A DNA stretch of 64,000 nucleotides. Origin: Bernardetia sp. ABR2-2B. Lineage in GTDB: Bacteria; Bacteroidota; Bacteroidia; Cytophagales; Bernardetiaceae. The position numbers and the translations under genes are program-made. Location of the stretch: contig NZ_CP147020.1 of NCBI RefSeq assembly GCF_037126435.1, positions 3,700,001 to 3,764,000 of the forward strand, read 5' to 3'. The notes under the pieces were generated by a model. It was not told where the DNA came from. It made no database searches and saw only the letters and a list, made by a program, of their open reading frames with translations. This document shows, piece after piece, positions 36,748 to 46,103 of this stretch (within the stretch, counting starts at the first letter, position 1; each line of letters starts with the position of its first letter).

Positions 36748-39700
36748 ATGAATAAGAAAAATACATACTCAAAACTACGGATTGTGTTGTGTTTGCTTGC
36801 GCTTGGTATATTTACTACCACAGGGTTTTGGCTTTTTCAAGAGCTAAATGCAAATACAGAACAAGTTACGGCTTATCAATTCGATGAGAATACGAATCCT
36901 GAAAAATTAAAAGGGAAAGAAAAATATGCTTATTACCAATATTTATATAATAAGTATAATGGTATGTCTAAAGCAGAAATAAAAAAGATGCCTAAGCAGG
37001 ATCGTCCTGACTTAGCTATGCTTCAAGATTATTTGCGTACGGCTGATCCAAGAACAGGAGAAATTCCTGAAAATGCTCGTATAAAAGCAAATGAACTAAC
37101 AGATATTCGTCTCAATGCACTTACTGCAAACCAAAGAGCTATTGCTGGGGTAAATTGGATAGAGCGTGGACCCAATAATGTAGGTGGACGTACTCGTGCT
37201 GTTATGTTTGATCCAAATGATGCTACAAACAAAAAAGTTTGGGCTGGTGGTGTTGGTGGTGGACTTTGGTCGACTAATGACATTACAGTAGCTAATCCAA
37301 CTTGGGTAGCTGTTGATAATTTTTGGGAAAACATAGCTATCTCTACAATTGCTTATGACCCTTCAAATACACAGACTTTCTATGTAGGTACTGGAGAAGG
37401 TTTCTTTGGTGGTGGTATGCAGCGTGGAGCTGGTATGTGGAAAACTACTGATGGTGGAGCTACTTGGAATAGATTAGTAAGCACTTCACCTACTACAACG
37501 GATGATTTTCAATATATACAAAAGTTAGCTGTAACTGCTTCAGGAACAGTGTTAGCTGTTTGTCGTACAGATGGATTCAATTCTACTGACCCAAATAGTG
37601 GTGGAGTTTTTCGTTCTACTGATGGAGGTACTTCTTGGACAAAAGTAACATTACCTGAGACTTCTACTCGTGGTGCAGACCTAGAAATAGCAACAGACGG
37701 AACTATATACGCTACTACTGGTTTATTTGGTGCTCAAGTGGGTTCTATCTATAAATCTACAAGTGCAAGTGATGGTGTAGTTTGGACAGAAGTAACTCCT
37801 GCTGGAATTTCTGGTAACACAAGGAGAATAGAAGTAGCATCAGCTCCTTCTAATAGCGATATTTTATATGCTGTTGGACATGATAACTCAAATAGTAATA
37901 TAGCATTCTTCAAAAAGTCTATTGATGCAGGAGCTACTTGGACAGATGTAACAGTTCCTAAGTATTTGAATCAAAATTGTACAGTAAGCACGACTGATTT
38001 TACTCGTGGACAAGCTTGGTATGATTTAATACTTAAAGTTAATCCTACTGACCCAGACCATGTGGTAGTTGGTGGTATTGATGTACACCGTTCTACTGAT
38101 GGTGGGGCTAACTGGACTTCTATCTCCTATTGGACAGGTGGTTGTGGACAGTATGTTCATGCTGATATTCATGAATTTGCTTATAGACCAGGTAGTTCGG
38201 ACGAGATGTTAGTAGGTAGTGATGGAGGTATTGCTCATACTACAAATCTTAGAGCTACTACTCCTACTTTTAATGATAAAAACTCTGGATATAATGTAAC
38301 ACAGTTTTATTCTACTGCTATGCATCCAACAGCTACTTCATCTTATGCTTTAGCTGGTGCTCAAGATAATGGTACACAGCAATTTACCAATGCAGGTTTG
38401 GGTGCAACTGTTCAAGCTACAGGTGGTGATGGTGGTTTTTGTTATATTGACCAAGATAATCCAAATATTCAAATTACTGCTTTTACTAATAATAATATAA
38501 ATGTTTCTACGAATGGAGGAACTTCATTTGGGACTTTAGGATCACGCTCTAATGATGGTGGATTTATTAATCCAGGAGATTATCATGACCCATTAGATTT
38601 ATTATATACAGCTTCTACAGCAGGTGGAAATGTGGCTCGTTGGACAGTTCCTGCAGGAGCTCGTACAAACATGACTGTTTCTACTGTTTCAGGTACTGTA
38701 ACTCATATGAAGGCTTCTCCTTTTTCTCCAGCAGGTACAACAACTCTTTATGTAGGAACAAGTAGTGGGCAAGTAGTACGTGCGCCTGATGCACATACAG
38801 GAGCTGCTCCTGTGGGTACTGACATAGCAAATGCTACGATGAACTCGCAAGGGTCTGTTTCTTCTGTTGAGTTTGGTTCTACAGAAAACCAAATTGTAGT
38901 TACTTATTCTAACTATGGTTCTCAGAATGTATGGTACACAAATGATGGAGGAACAACTTGGACAAGTAAAGATAGTGGACACGGTTTACCAGATATGCCA
39001 GTACGTTGGGCAATGTTTAATCCAAATAATACAAATGAGGTATTAATTGCAACAGAAACAGGTGTTTGGAGTACGGATGATATTACAGCAGCTCCAGCAG
39101 CTGATTTTTGGGAGCTTACAAGCACAGGTCTTGCTAATACTCGTTGTGATATGTTCCAAATTCGTGACTCTGATAAGGTAGTTGCAGTTGCTACACACGG
39201 TAGAGGCTTGTTTACAACAGGTGCTTTTGCTGCTCCTGCTGCTAGTTTTGGAGTTGATAAAGAATTTGTATATGAAGGAAGTGATGTCATATTCACAGAT
39301 TTTTCTTTCCAAGCAACTTCTTGGGATTGGGATTTTGGTGTAGGAGCAACTCCTGCTACATCAACAGCACAAGGGCCTCATACAGTAACATACAATACTC
39401 CAGGTGTAAAAACAATCACTCTTACTATTAATGGAGGTGGTAGTGCCGCACTTACAGCTTCAAGAACAATAACTGTTATGCCAAACCGTCCAGCACCTTA
39501 TGCATTAACAGATGGTGGTAACTTTGAAGTTAATCCAGCAGATTTTACTGCTGAAAATGTTTCTGGGGGTACTGCTTGGGAACGTGGTAATTCTGCTATT
39601 GCAGGAAAAGACGGTGTAGTAAGTGGAGCGAATGCTTGGGTTACAGGATTAACTGAAGCAGTTCATTCTAGTAATGGACATGCAAATTTATATACACCTA

Positions 39701-42681
39701 ACTTTGATTTTTCAACAGCAGGTATCTATACATTATCTTTTCAGACTAAACATGCATTTGAAGATGGATGGGACGGAATGATTGTAGAGTTTTCTACTGA
39801 TAAAGGAACATCATGGTCTAAACTAGGAGCTACTACTACAGGAACTTCTTGGTACAATGCCGATACTGATGGCAATACAGGATTTGGTGGAGCTGGAACA
39901 ACTTTTATGTCTGGAGCACTTACAAATTATACTACAAAGACACTTGATGTATCTAATTTGGCAGGTAATGCAGATGTAGCATTTAGAGTTGTGTTTAGAT
40001 CAGATACTAATACAGAGGAAGCAGGTGCTGCAATAGATGATTTTACAATTTCATTTACGACTCCTGTAGCTACAAATCTTTCTGTAAGTACAAATACAGC
40101 TTCCGAAGCTGCTACGACTGCTGTTACCGTAACAGCAACTGCTGCTGCTGCCGTAACTGGAGACCAAACAGTAAACTTAGCTGCTAGTGGAACAGGAATC
40201 ACAACAGGAGATTATACACTTAATAGTTCTACTATTACTATCTTAGATGGTCAAACTACAGGAACAGCTACATTTACAATTGTAGATGATGTTCTTATTG
40301 AGGGAACAGAGACAGCAACACTTACTATTTCTTCTCCTTCTGCTGGACTTATACTAGGTACTACAACTACGCAAGATGTTACAATTACAGATAATGATTT
40401 TGCTCCTACTATCACATTAGGAACAATTAATCCAACAACATATTGCGCTGGTTCTACTATCAGTATTCCATTTACGCAAACAGGAACATACGCTGCTGGA
40501 AACACATTTACAGCGCAATTATCTGATGCGACAGGAAACTTTACTACTCCAACTGCTACACAAGTAGGAACAACTCCAATATCTTTGGTAATTCCGAACA
40601 CATTAGCAACAGGAGCTGGTTATAAAGTAAGAGTAGTTGCTTCTGACCCTGTTACTACAAGTAACTCATCTGCTGATATTACAATTAATACACTTCCTAC
40701 TGATATTACAACAGTAGCAAACCCTGCTAGTATATTGAGTGGAGAAAGCAGTGATATTGAAGTACCATTATCTCAAGTAGGTGTAAGTTATCAATTACAA
40801 GATTTAGGAAATAATGATATAGGAACTCCAGTAGTAGGAACAGGCGCAACTATTACATTGAATACTGGAAACCTTACAACAACAACTGTTTTTAAAGTTG
40901 TAGCGACAAATACAACAACAACTTGTTCTCGTACATTGAGTAATGTAACAGTTACAATACCAGGTTCTGGAGGCTCTCCTCCAGTAACAGTTGGTGTACC
41001 TACACGTTTTGTAGCAACTGGCGTTTCTACTTCTCAAATTGATTTGACTTGGGACGCTGTTGGTAATGCTACAGGTTATCTTCTTTTTGAAGGAAACACA
41101 CTTGTATCTGAAATTACTTCTGGAGCAACTACTACGTATGAGCATACAGGATTAGAAGCTGATAGCTATCACGCTTATAGACTGTTTGCTTTAAATGGTT
41201 CTGTTCGTTCTCCAAGAGCTTCTCAAGCAAATGATGCTACTTTCCCTAATGCTCCAATTGTTGTTTCTACAACTCCAAGTTGTGGAACAGGTTCTGCTGG
41301 TATTGTGCTTAGTGGAAGTGGTGCAGTATTTAACGTTTATACGACCGAAACAGGTGGAACAATGGTTGACCAGACAGATGATAACAACTATGAAACACTT
41401 ACTATTTCTGAAAACACAACATATTATATTAGTATGATTGGTGTTTATGGAAAAGAAAGTCAGACACGTACACGAGTAGATGTAGTTGTAAACACGCCAT
41501 TTGCAGCAACTATTACAGAAGGTTCTTCTGTTCGTAGCTGTGATGCAAGTGCAACTTTGACAGCTAATGAAGTAGCAGGTGCAACTTACGTATGGCTCAA
41601 AAACGGAGCTGAAATTACTGATAGTAATTCAAGTTCTTATACAGTTACTAGTAGTGGAAGTTACGAAGTACGTATTTCAAGAGAAACGTGTGTAACTACT
41701 TCAAGTAGAAGCCGTGTTATTCTTAACTATGCTCCTATTGCCGAAATAGTAAACGGAACTTTAGTTCGTTTCTGTGATAATGGAATAATTAGAGCTAAAG
41801 AAGCTGCTAATGCAACTTATTCTTGGACACTTGATAATGTAGTTGTAGGCACAGAGCAGGAAGTTTCTGTTTCAGAATCTGGACAATACACGCTTACAGT
41901 TACAGAAGAAGGTTGTACGGCTACTGATGTTATTGATGTTGAAGTTACTTCTTTAGCACCTGTTTCATTTACAGCTTCTGATTCTGTATTCTGTTCTGGC
42001 GACCAAGTAACTCTTACTGCTGATTTAGTAAATGGTGTTACTTATAACTGGAGTAGAGATGGAAGAGTATTCCGTAGTAATGTAGGAAATACAGTTACAG
42101 TCAGCTCAACAGGTGATTATAGTGTTACTGTTTCTCAAAACGGTTGTACAAGTCCTGCTTCTGCATCAGTAAGCATTGAGCGTTTGAATGTTGAAACGAC
42201 TTATCTTCGTACTACAGAAACAACTCTTTTCTTAGAACCAGCAAATGAATCTACAGTAATTACAAATGTAGTTTGGTTCTTTAATAATGAAGAAAGTGGT
42301 TTGAGTGGCGAGACAATCACACCAACAGAAGATGGAAATTATTCTGCTATTGTAACCTATTCAACAGGTTGTACTTTCCAAACTCGTACGGTGTCGTTCA
42401 GTTTGCCAGTAGTAGTGGTTGGAGAAGAAGAAGAGTTTATCAAAACTTTACGTATCTATCCAAATCCTAGTAATGGAACTTTCTTAATTGAATTGGGCGA
42501 AGTAAAAGATGCTGTTGCAATTACAGTAGTTGATGCTCTTGGGCGTGTAGTGAAGACTGACGTTATTCCTGCTAATGCAAGTTCATATAACTTGAATTTG
42601 GCAAGATTTGCTTCAGGAGCTTATACTATTCAACTCAAAACAGACAAAGGAGTAATTATTAAAAAATTGATGAAAGAATAA
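36748..42681 (+). CDS. Giant T9SS-exported multidomain surface protein
   Basis: The 1977-residue protein has an N-terminal signal/anchor (LCLLALGIFTTTGFWLF). Residues about 120-830 form a sortilin/BNR-like beta-propeller with Asp-box repeats such as TTDGGATWNRL, STDGGTSWTKV and TNDGGTTWTSK. Next come a PKD-type domain (about 835-910, SWDWDFGVG), a jelly-roll-like domain (about 930-1110) and a Calx-beta domain (about 1112-1215, DDVLIEGTETATLTI). Several Ig/fibronectin-type segments follow, three of them built like those of the 7464-11135 protein. The C-terminus (IYPNPSNGTFLIEL to VIIKKLMKE) is a T9SS type A sorting domain. It is likely a surface adhesin or a carbohydrate- or peptide-binding protein. 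Confidence 0.92.
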   Translation: MNKKNTYSKLRIVLCLLALGIFTTTGFWLFQELNANTEQVTAYQFDENTNPEKLKGKEKYAYYQYLYNKYNGMSKAEIKKMPKQDRPDLAMLQDYLRTADPRTGEIPENARIKANELTDIRLNALTANQRAIAGVNWIERGPNNVGGRTRAVMFDPNDATNKKVWAGGVGGGLWSTNDITVANPTWVAVDNFWENIAISTIAYDPSNTQTFYVGTGEGFFGGGMQRGAGMWKTTDGGATWNRLVSTSPTTTDDFQYIQKLAVTASGTVLAVCRTDGFNSTDPNSGGVFRSTDGGTSWTKVTLPETSTRGADLEIATDGTIYATTGLFGAQVGSIYKSTSASDGVVWTEVTPAGISGNTRRIEVASAPSNSDILYAVGHDNSNSNIAFFKKSIDAGATWTDVTVPKYLNQNCTVSTTDFTRGQAWYDLILKVNPTDPDHVVVGGIDVHRSTDGGANWTSISYWTGGCGQYVHADIHEFAYRPGSSDEMLVGSDGGIAHTTNLRATTPTFNDKNSGYNVTQFYSTAMHPTATSSYALAGAQDNGTQQFTNAGLGATVQATGGDGGFCYIDQDNPNIQITAFTNNNINVSTNGGTSFGTLGSRSNDGGFINPGDYHDPLDLLYTASTAGGNVARWTVPAGARTNMTVSTVSGTVTHMKASPFSPAGTTTLYVGTSSGQVVRAPDAHTGAAPVGTDIANATMNSQGSVSSVEFGSTENQIVVTYSNYGSQNVWYTNDGGTTWTSKDSGHGLPDMPVRWAMFNPNNTNEVLIATETGVWSTDDITAAPAADFWELTSTGLANTRCDMFQIRDSDKVVAVATHGRGLFTTGAFAAPAASFGVDKEFVYEGSDVIFTDFSFQATSWDWDFGVGATPATSTAQGPHTVTYNTPGVKTITLTINGGGSAALTASRTITVMPNRPAPYALTDGGNFEVNPADFTAENVSGGTAWERGNSAIAGKDGVVSGANAWVTGLTEAVHSSNGHANLYTPNFDFSTAGIYTLSFQTKHAFEDGWDGMIVEFSTDKGTSWSKLGATTTGTSWYNADTDGNTGFGGAGTTFMSGALTNYTTKTLDVSNLAGNADVAFRVVFRSDTNTEEAGAAIDDFTISFTTPVATNLSVSTNTASEAATTAVTVTATAAAAVTGDQTVNLAASGTGITTGDYTLNSSTITILDGQTTGTATFTIVDDVLIEGTETATLTISSPSAGLILGTTTTQDVTITDNDFAPTITLGTINPTTYCAGSTISIPFTQTGTYAAGNTFTAQLSDATGNFTTPTATQVGTTPISLVIPNTLATGAGYKVRVVASDPVTTSNSSADITINTLPTDITTVANPASILSGESSDIEVPLSQVGVSYQLQDLGNNDIGTPVVGTGATITLNTGNLTTTTVFKVVATNTTTTCSRTLSNVTVTIPGSGGSPPVTVGVPTRFVATGVSTSQIDLTWDAVGNATGYLLFEGNTLVSEITSGATTTYEHTGLEADSYHAYRLFALNGSVRSPRASQANDATFPNAPIVVSTTPSCGTGSAGIVLSGSGAVFNVYTTETGGTMVDQTDDNNYETLTISENTTYYISMIGVYGKESQTRTRVDVVVNTPFAATITEGSSVRSCDASATLTANEVAGATYVWLKNGAEITDSNSSSYTVTSSGSYEVRISRETCVTTSSRSRVILNYAPIAEIVNGTLVRFCDNGIIRAKEAANATYSWTLDNVVVGTEQEVSVSESGQYTLTVTEEGCTATDVIDVEVTSLAPVSFTASDSVFCSGDQVTLTADLVNGVTYNWSRDGRVFRSNVGNTVTVSSTGDYSVTVSQNGCTSPASASVSIERLNVETTYLRTTETTLFLEPANESTVITNVVWFFNNEESGLSGETITPTEDGNYSAIVTYSTGCTFQTRTVSFSLPVVVVGEEEEFIKTLRIYPNPSNGTFLIELGEVKDAVAITVVDALGRVVKTDVIPANASSYNLNLARFASGAYTIQLKTDKGVIIKKLMKE

Positions 42682-42711
42682 TCATCACTTTTAATAATAT
42701 ATTTATAAAAT

Positions 42712-42747
42712 AAAAAACGGAAAGTCTTTATTGACTTTCCGTTTTTT
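42712..42747. terminator. Bidirectional terminator after the giant T9SS gene
   Basis: AAAAAACGGAAAGTC at 42712-42726 and GACTTTCCGTTTTTT at 42733-42747 form a 15-bp perfect stem around a 6-base loop, with T runs on both strands. It lies about 30 bases past the stop. Confidence 0.95.
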
Positions 42748-42842
42748 ATTTGAATAAACTTTAAAGGTTATTTTTCAGCTACATCAAAAGATAAAATCTG
42801 ATGTTTTTATTTAAGCCCAAACTTTATAAAAAATTGAGATAA

Positions 42843-43787
42843 TTAGACTTTTGGCAAAAATACTTCTGCCATCATGCACCTAGCACTTCCACCACCTAGA
42901 GCTTCAATAGTATCTAATGAGCTACTCAATATTTCACAGTATTTTTTAATCTGTTCTTTTTGAGTTTCATTTAATGATTGATGAGCTGCTGCCGACATTA
43001 CCAAATAGGGTTTGTCATCTGTTCCGTTTACTTGTAGCATATTACCAGCAAAGTGATGTTTTTGGTCTTCACTAATTTCAATTATTTCTTTTCCTGTATT
43101 TTCCAAACTCTCAATTACTGCTTTTCTTTCTAACTGATTATCAATAGAATCAGTACACAAAATAGCTATTTTATCTGCAACACACATCATTACATTGGTA
43201 TGGTAGATGGGTAACCTTTTTCCATCTACAGTTTGATTAGCCGTAAATTTGACAGCTTTATAACCAAATTTATCACAAAAATCATCTAAAACTTTTTCAT
43301 CTGTTCGGATAGAAATTGCAGCATAAACAATTTTATTAGGTCTATCTAAAATCATACTTCCTGTACCTTCTAAAAAACGCTCATCTTTTTCATGGCTTGA
43401 AAAATCAATAACTTCATTTACTTTTAATCCCTTGGTAGTTTGTAGTTTTTCTAAAATATCTGCTCGTCTTTCTAGCCTTCTGTTCTCTGCAAACATTGGA
43501 TATAGCCCAACTCTTCCATCAGAATGAAAAGAAATCCAATTATTTGGAAAAATAGAATCAGGAGTGCTTGGGTTTGGTGTATCTTCTATGACAATGACAT
43601 TGATTTTTTTACTTTTCAATTTCTCTACAAAGTCATTAAATTCTTTAGCTGCCTTTGACTGAATTTCAGATGAACTCAATCCTTCTATGGCTGTTTGGTA
43701 ATAGTTATTTACTGCTGTCTGTTCATTGAATCTAAACTGAACAGGGCGAATCATCATTAAAGTAGAGGTGCTTTGTGGGTTTGTCAT
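42843..43787 (-). CDS. ctlX: Citrulline-utilisation hydrolase CtlX
   Basis: The 314-residue protein belongs to the amidinotransferase/guanidino-modifying superfamily. MIRPVQFRFNEQTAVNNYYQ at the start, PDSIFPNNWISFH, a central EGTGSMILDR and GGGSARCMMAEVFLP with the probable catalytic Cys near the C-terminus match CtlX. The enzyme acts on citrulline or a related ureido substrate. It is 31 bases downstream of a second superfamily member, so they probably form one operon. Confidence 0.85.
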   Translation of the reverse strand: MTNPQSTSTLMMIRPVQFRFNEQTAVNNYYQTAIEGLSSSEIQSKAAKEFNDFVEKLKSKKINVIVIEDTPNPSTPDSIFPNNWISFHSDGRVGLYPMFAENRRLERRADILEKLQTTKGLKVNEVIDFSSHEKDERFLEGTGSMILDRPNKIVYAAISIRTDEKVLDDFCDKFGYKAVKFTANQTVDGKRLPIYHTNVMMCVADKIAILCTDSIDNQLERKAVIESLENTGKEIIEISEDQKHHFAGNMLQVNGTDDKPYLVMSAAAHQSLNETQKEQIKKYCEILSSSLDTIEALGGGSARCMMAEVFLPKV

Positions 43788-43818
43788 CTGACTTGTTTTT
43801 TTGAGTGAGATAATACTT

Positions 43819-44736
43819 TTATTTTGTTCTTTCTAGTGGTAAGGTCGAACATCGTAGGAGTCCTTCCATTTTAGAAATTTCGGAGTAGGGAATTTTCTCT
43901 ACAGTAAATCCTTTTTCTTCTAAGATAGCAGCTAGGCGAGTAAATTTTTTCTCTAAAACCACTACTTTCGGACTAATAGAAAAAACATTTGAGTTCATTT
44001 CATACATTTCATCTCTACTAATATGGATTAAATTTTCCTCTCCAAAATAGTCTTTTAAATAATTATAATCTTCCTCAAACTTAAAACCTTCTTTGTAAAT
44101 AATTGCTTGATTATTTCCAATAGGCTGAAAACAACAGTCCAAGTGTAAAGCATTGTCTTTGGCTACTTTATCTGACTTATTGAGTTGAAATCCTTTTATA
44201 GTTTTGTTAGGAAATTCTTTAGCTAGAAAATCTAATCCTGCTTTGTTGGTTCTGGCAACTACATATTTTTCGAAGTCTTCTTTTTCTGAATAGCCAACAA
44301 AAATATGGTCTTTCCAAGGCATTACATCGCCTCCTTCAATTCTGATACCTTCAGGAACTGAAATAATTTGTTTTGTATTGATTTTATCTAAAATATACTG
44401 AATCCCTTTTATTTCTTCTTTTCTGTCTTTAAGAATTGTCGGTTTGATAAATTTATCTTCAATAACAAAACCAATATCTCTAGCAAAAATTTGGTTATAA
44501 TCTTCAATAATTTCAGGGCGATATACTTTTACTCCATATTTTTCTAAAACAGTTACAAATGCTTTTATTTCAGCTATCATATCTTCCTCTTCGGGGTATG
44601 TTCCAGCAGCAATATGTTCTTTTGATTTTGGGTCGTAGGCTTCATCAAAATGAGGGGTACGTCCGACACCCTTAGCAGCTCCCAAAATTACAGCTTTTAG
44701 AGGAGAGGTTTCATCATTTACAAATAGATTTATCAT
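43819..44736 (-). CDS. Amidinotransferase / arginine deiminase-like hydrolase
   Basis: The 305-residue protein has the guanidine-hydrolase residues in the right order: FARDIGFVIEDK, RIEGGDVMPWKD, a catalytic His in ALHLDCCFQPIGN, and the nucleophile Cys in LLRCSTLPLER near the C-terminus. It is probably a deiminase or amidinohydrolase of arginine or a methylated arginine. It is the first gene of a two-gene minus-strand operon with ctlX, which suggests a short arginine-to-ornithine route. Confidence 0.85.
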   Translation of the reverse strand: MINLFVNDETSPLKAVILGAAKGVGRTPHFDEAYDPKSKEHIAAGTYPEEEDMIAEIKAFVTVLEKYGVKVYRPEIIEDYNQIFARDIGFVIEDKFIKPTILKDRKEEIKGIQYILDKINTKQIISVPEGIRIEGGDVMPWKDHIFVGYSEKEDFEKYVVARTNKAGLDFLAKEFPNKTIKGFQLNKSDKVAKDNALHLDCCFQPIGNNQAIIYKEGFKFEEDYNYLKDYFGEENLIHISRDEMYEMNSNVFSISPKVVVLEKKFTRLAAILEEKGFTVEKIPYSEISKMEGLLRCSTLPLERTK

Positions 44737-44827
44737 AGAAGGTTTTGATTTTTGATTTAAACTTTTACAAATATTACAAATTTAATTCAATAGTTGCTTT
44801 ATATCTAAAATATTGGACTTTTCTAAA

Positions 44828-44864
44828 TAAAAAAATCCTCACTCTTTTTTTATAAGAATAAGGA
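44828..44864 (-). terminator. Terminator downstream of the 44984 gene
   Basis: TCCTCACTCT and AGAATAAGGA form a stem with G:U pairs on the minus-strand transcript, followed by a T run. It is one of several related CCTCA..TGAGG-type terminator hairpins in the last 20 kb (also at 59044, 60732 and 61097). Confidence 0.6.
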
Positions 44865-44983
44865 GTTTTGAAATAAAGACTAAAATAAAACTGACTATAC
44901 AAATCTTAGATTTGAATACCAATAAATCGTAGTCACAGACAATGCTTAACGTATTTATAATTTGTTGTACACTATCTTTTCTT

Positions 44984-45412
44984 TTAGCTATTTTTTTTAT
45001 CCATTTTATCATTTAGTAATTTGATTAAATCACTTTTTCTTCTACTGATTAATACTATTTTATTTGACCTTCCATTTTTTTTAAATTCTATATTAATCTT
45101 TTTTCCATCACTTTCAACTAACTTTAAAGATTCAATTGGTATTAAATGAAGTAAACCGAATTGTTCAGCAATACTTGCCATAAAAGTATTTGTTTTCAAC
45201 CATAACTGATTTTTTGTAACTCTAATTTGTAACACATTTTCTGCTCCTCCCATTTCAGTTTTACCAGATGCCCAATTTTCTATATATTCAAATTCAGACT
45301 CATTTAATTTCGGAAATTTTTTTAATGATTCTCGTCCATTAATTAGACATATTGTACTTATGCTTATTACACCAACAAACCATACTGCAAGAAAAATGTA
45401 TTCAGGTTGCAT
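44984..45412 (-). CDS. Small membrane-anchored hypothetical protein
   Basis: The 142-residue protein has one N-terminal hydrophobic segment (about residues 4-25) and a cytoplasmic or periplasmic part with beta strands (LQIRVTKNQLWLKT, INIEFKKNGRSNKIVLI), which resembles a small PH-like fold. The C-terminus is Lys-rich. It is flanked by repeat DNA and the IS110 element. No family was recognised. Confidence 0.5.
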   Translation of the reverse strand: MQPEYIFLAVWFVGVISISTICLINGRESLKKFPKLNESEFEYIENWASGKTEMGGAENVLQIRVTKNQLWLKTNTFMASIAEQFGLLHLIPIESLKLVESDGKKINIEFKKNGRSNKIVLISRRKSDLIKLLNDKMDKKNS

Positions 45413-45675
45413 ATTTATTTTCTATTTATAAGTAAGTTTCGTTTATCCAATTCTAATAATCTTATTAAAATCTTGGTAATATAGCTTTCTATACGTTTTT
45501 TGAAAGGAAATAGTTTTTTGACTAAAATATAAAGCGTATATCCAACTTGATTATTGATTATGCAAAAACTCCTCACTCTCTTTTGAGAAGAATAAGAAGT
45601 TTTGAAATAATGACCAGTTACACAAGTCTAAGTCCAACAGAGGAGGAAACTGTACAACCCAAAAATAGCAAATAC

Positions 45676-45762
45676 AAAAAACACGGCTACAAGCCGAATA
45701 CATATAAATCACTCGTTGAAAACGAGCGATAGCAATTTTTGGGTAGCTGAGAAAGGACAGGG
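45676..45762 (-). repeat. Dispersed structured repeat, copy 1 of 4
   Basis: The repeat contains hairpin CGGCT-ACA-AGCCG (45684-45696) and hairpin CTCGTT..AACGAG (45712-45726), and ends GCGATAGCAATTTTT, GGGTAGCTGAG, AAAGGACAGGG. Copies at 58814-58874, 60860-60955 and 63314-63405 have the same order. The wider flank back to about 45425 also matches the flank of copy 2. Confidence 0.85.
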
Positions 45763-45820
45763 TCACTCCTTTTTTTGATTGGAATGAGGAATTACAAAGC
45801 GTGATGCTTAAATACATTTA

Positions 45821-45840
45821 GGTTCGTAAGACTACGAACC
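45821..45840 (+). other. Perfect hairpin at the left end of the IS110 element
   Basis: GGTTCGTAAGACTACGAACC is a perfect 8-bp stem with a 4-base loop. It sits between two copies of TTTAGGTT (45817-45824 and 45841-45848) and may be the promoter-proximal 5' stem-loop of the predicted bridge RNA or an end-recognition structure. Confidence 0.55.
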
Positions 45841-45900
45841 TTTAGGTTTGTACTGACAAAAATAGATGTAATTTCTTATCTTGTATTTAAGAATTCATCT

Positions 45901-46060
45901 AGCAGATAGAGAACCTAAACTGCGAACTAGATTTTAAAATCTATCATCTGAATAAGCCTCTATCTGCTTTTATTCAATCAGAAACTCAAATAGAATTCGG
46001 AGAGCCTTTATTTCCAGTAAAAGCCACCTCATTAGTTAAGGTTTTAAGTTGGATTGAATA
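45901..46060 (+). ncRNA. Predicted IS110 bridge RNA: two stem-loops with large internal loops
   Basis: Stem-loop 1 has an 11-bp perfect base stem, AGCAGATAGAG (45901-45911) with 45958-45968. Above it is an internal loop of about 16 and 14 bases and an upper hairpin TAGATTTTAAAATCTA (45928-45943). Stem-loop 2 has a 9-bp base stem, TATTCAATC (45971-45979) with 46052-46060, large internal loops and an upper hairpin near 46004-46024. Two adjacent stem-loops with internal loops ahead of the transposase is the arrangement of target- and donor-binding loops known in IS110 bridge RNAs. Transcription is inferred, and the RNA ends are unknown. Confidence 0.6.
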
Positions 46061-46103
46061 GTGATGAATACTATTTATTTACCGACCACTAAATTAGTTT
46101 TTT

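Noticed and set aside
38689-41145. Long minus-strand open frames inside the giant T9SS gene
   Set aside because: They are antisense shadows caused by the Thr/Ser-rich repeats on the coding strand and have no start context or family similarity.
45547-45732. Plus-strand 61-codon frame between the 44984 gene and the IS110 element
   Set aside because: It runs across the structured repeat and its hairpins and shows no protein-like composition; the other repeat copies do not keep the frame.
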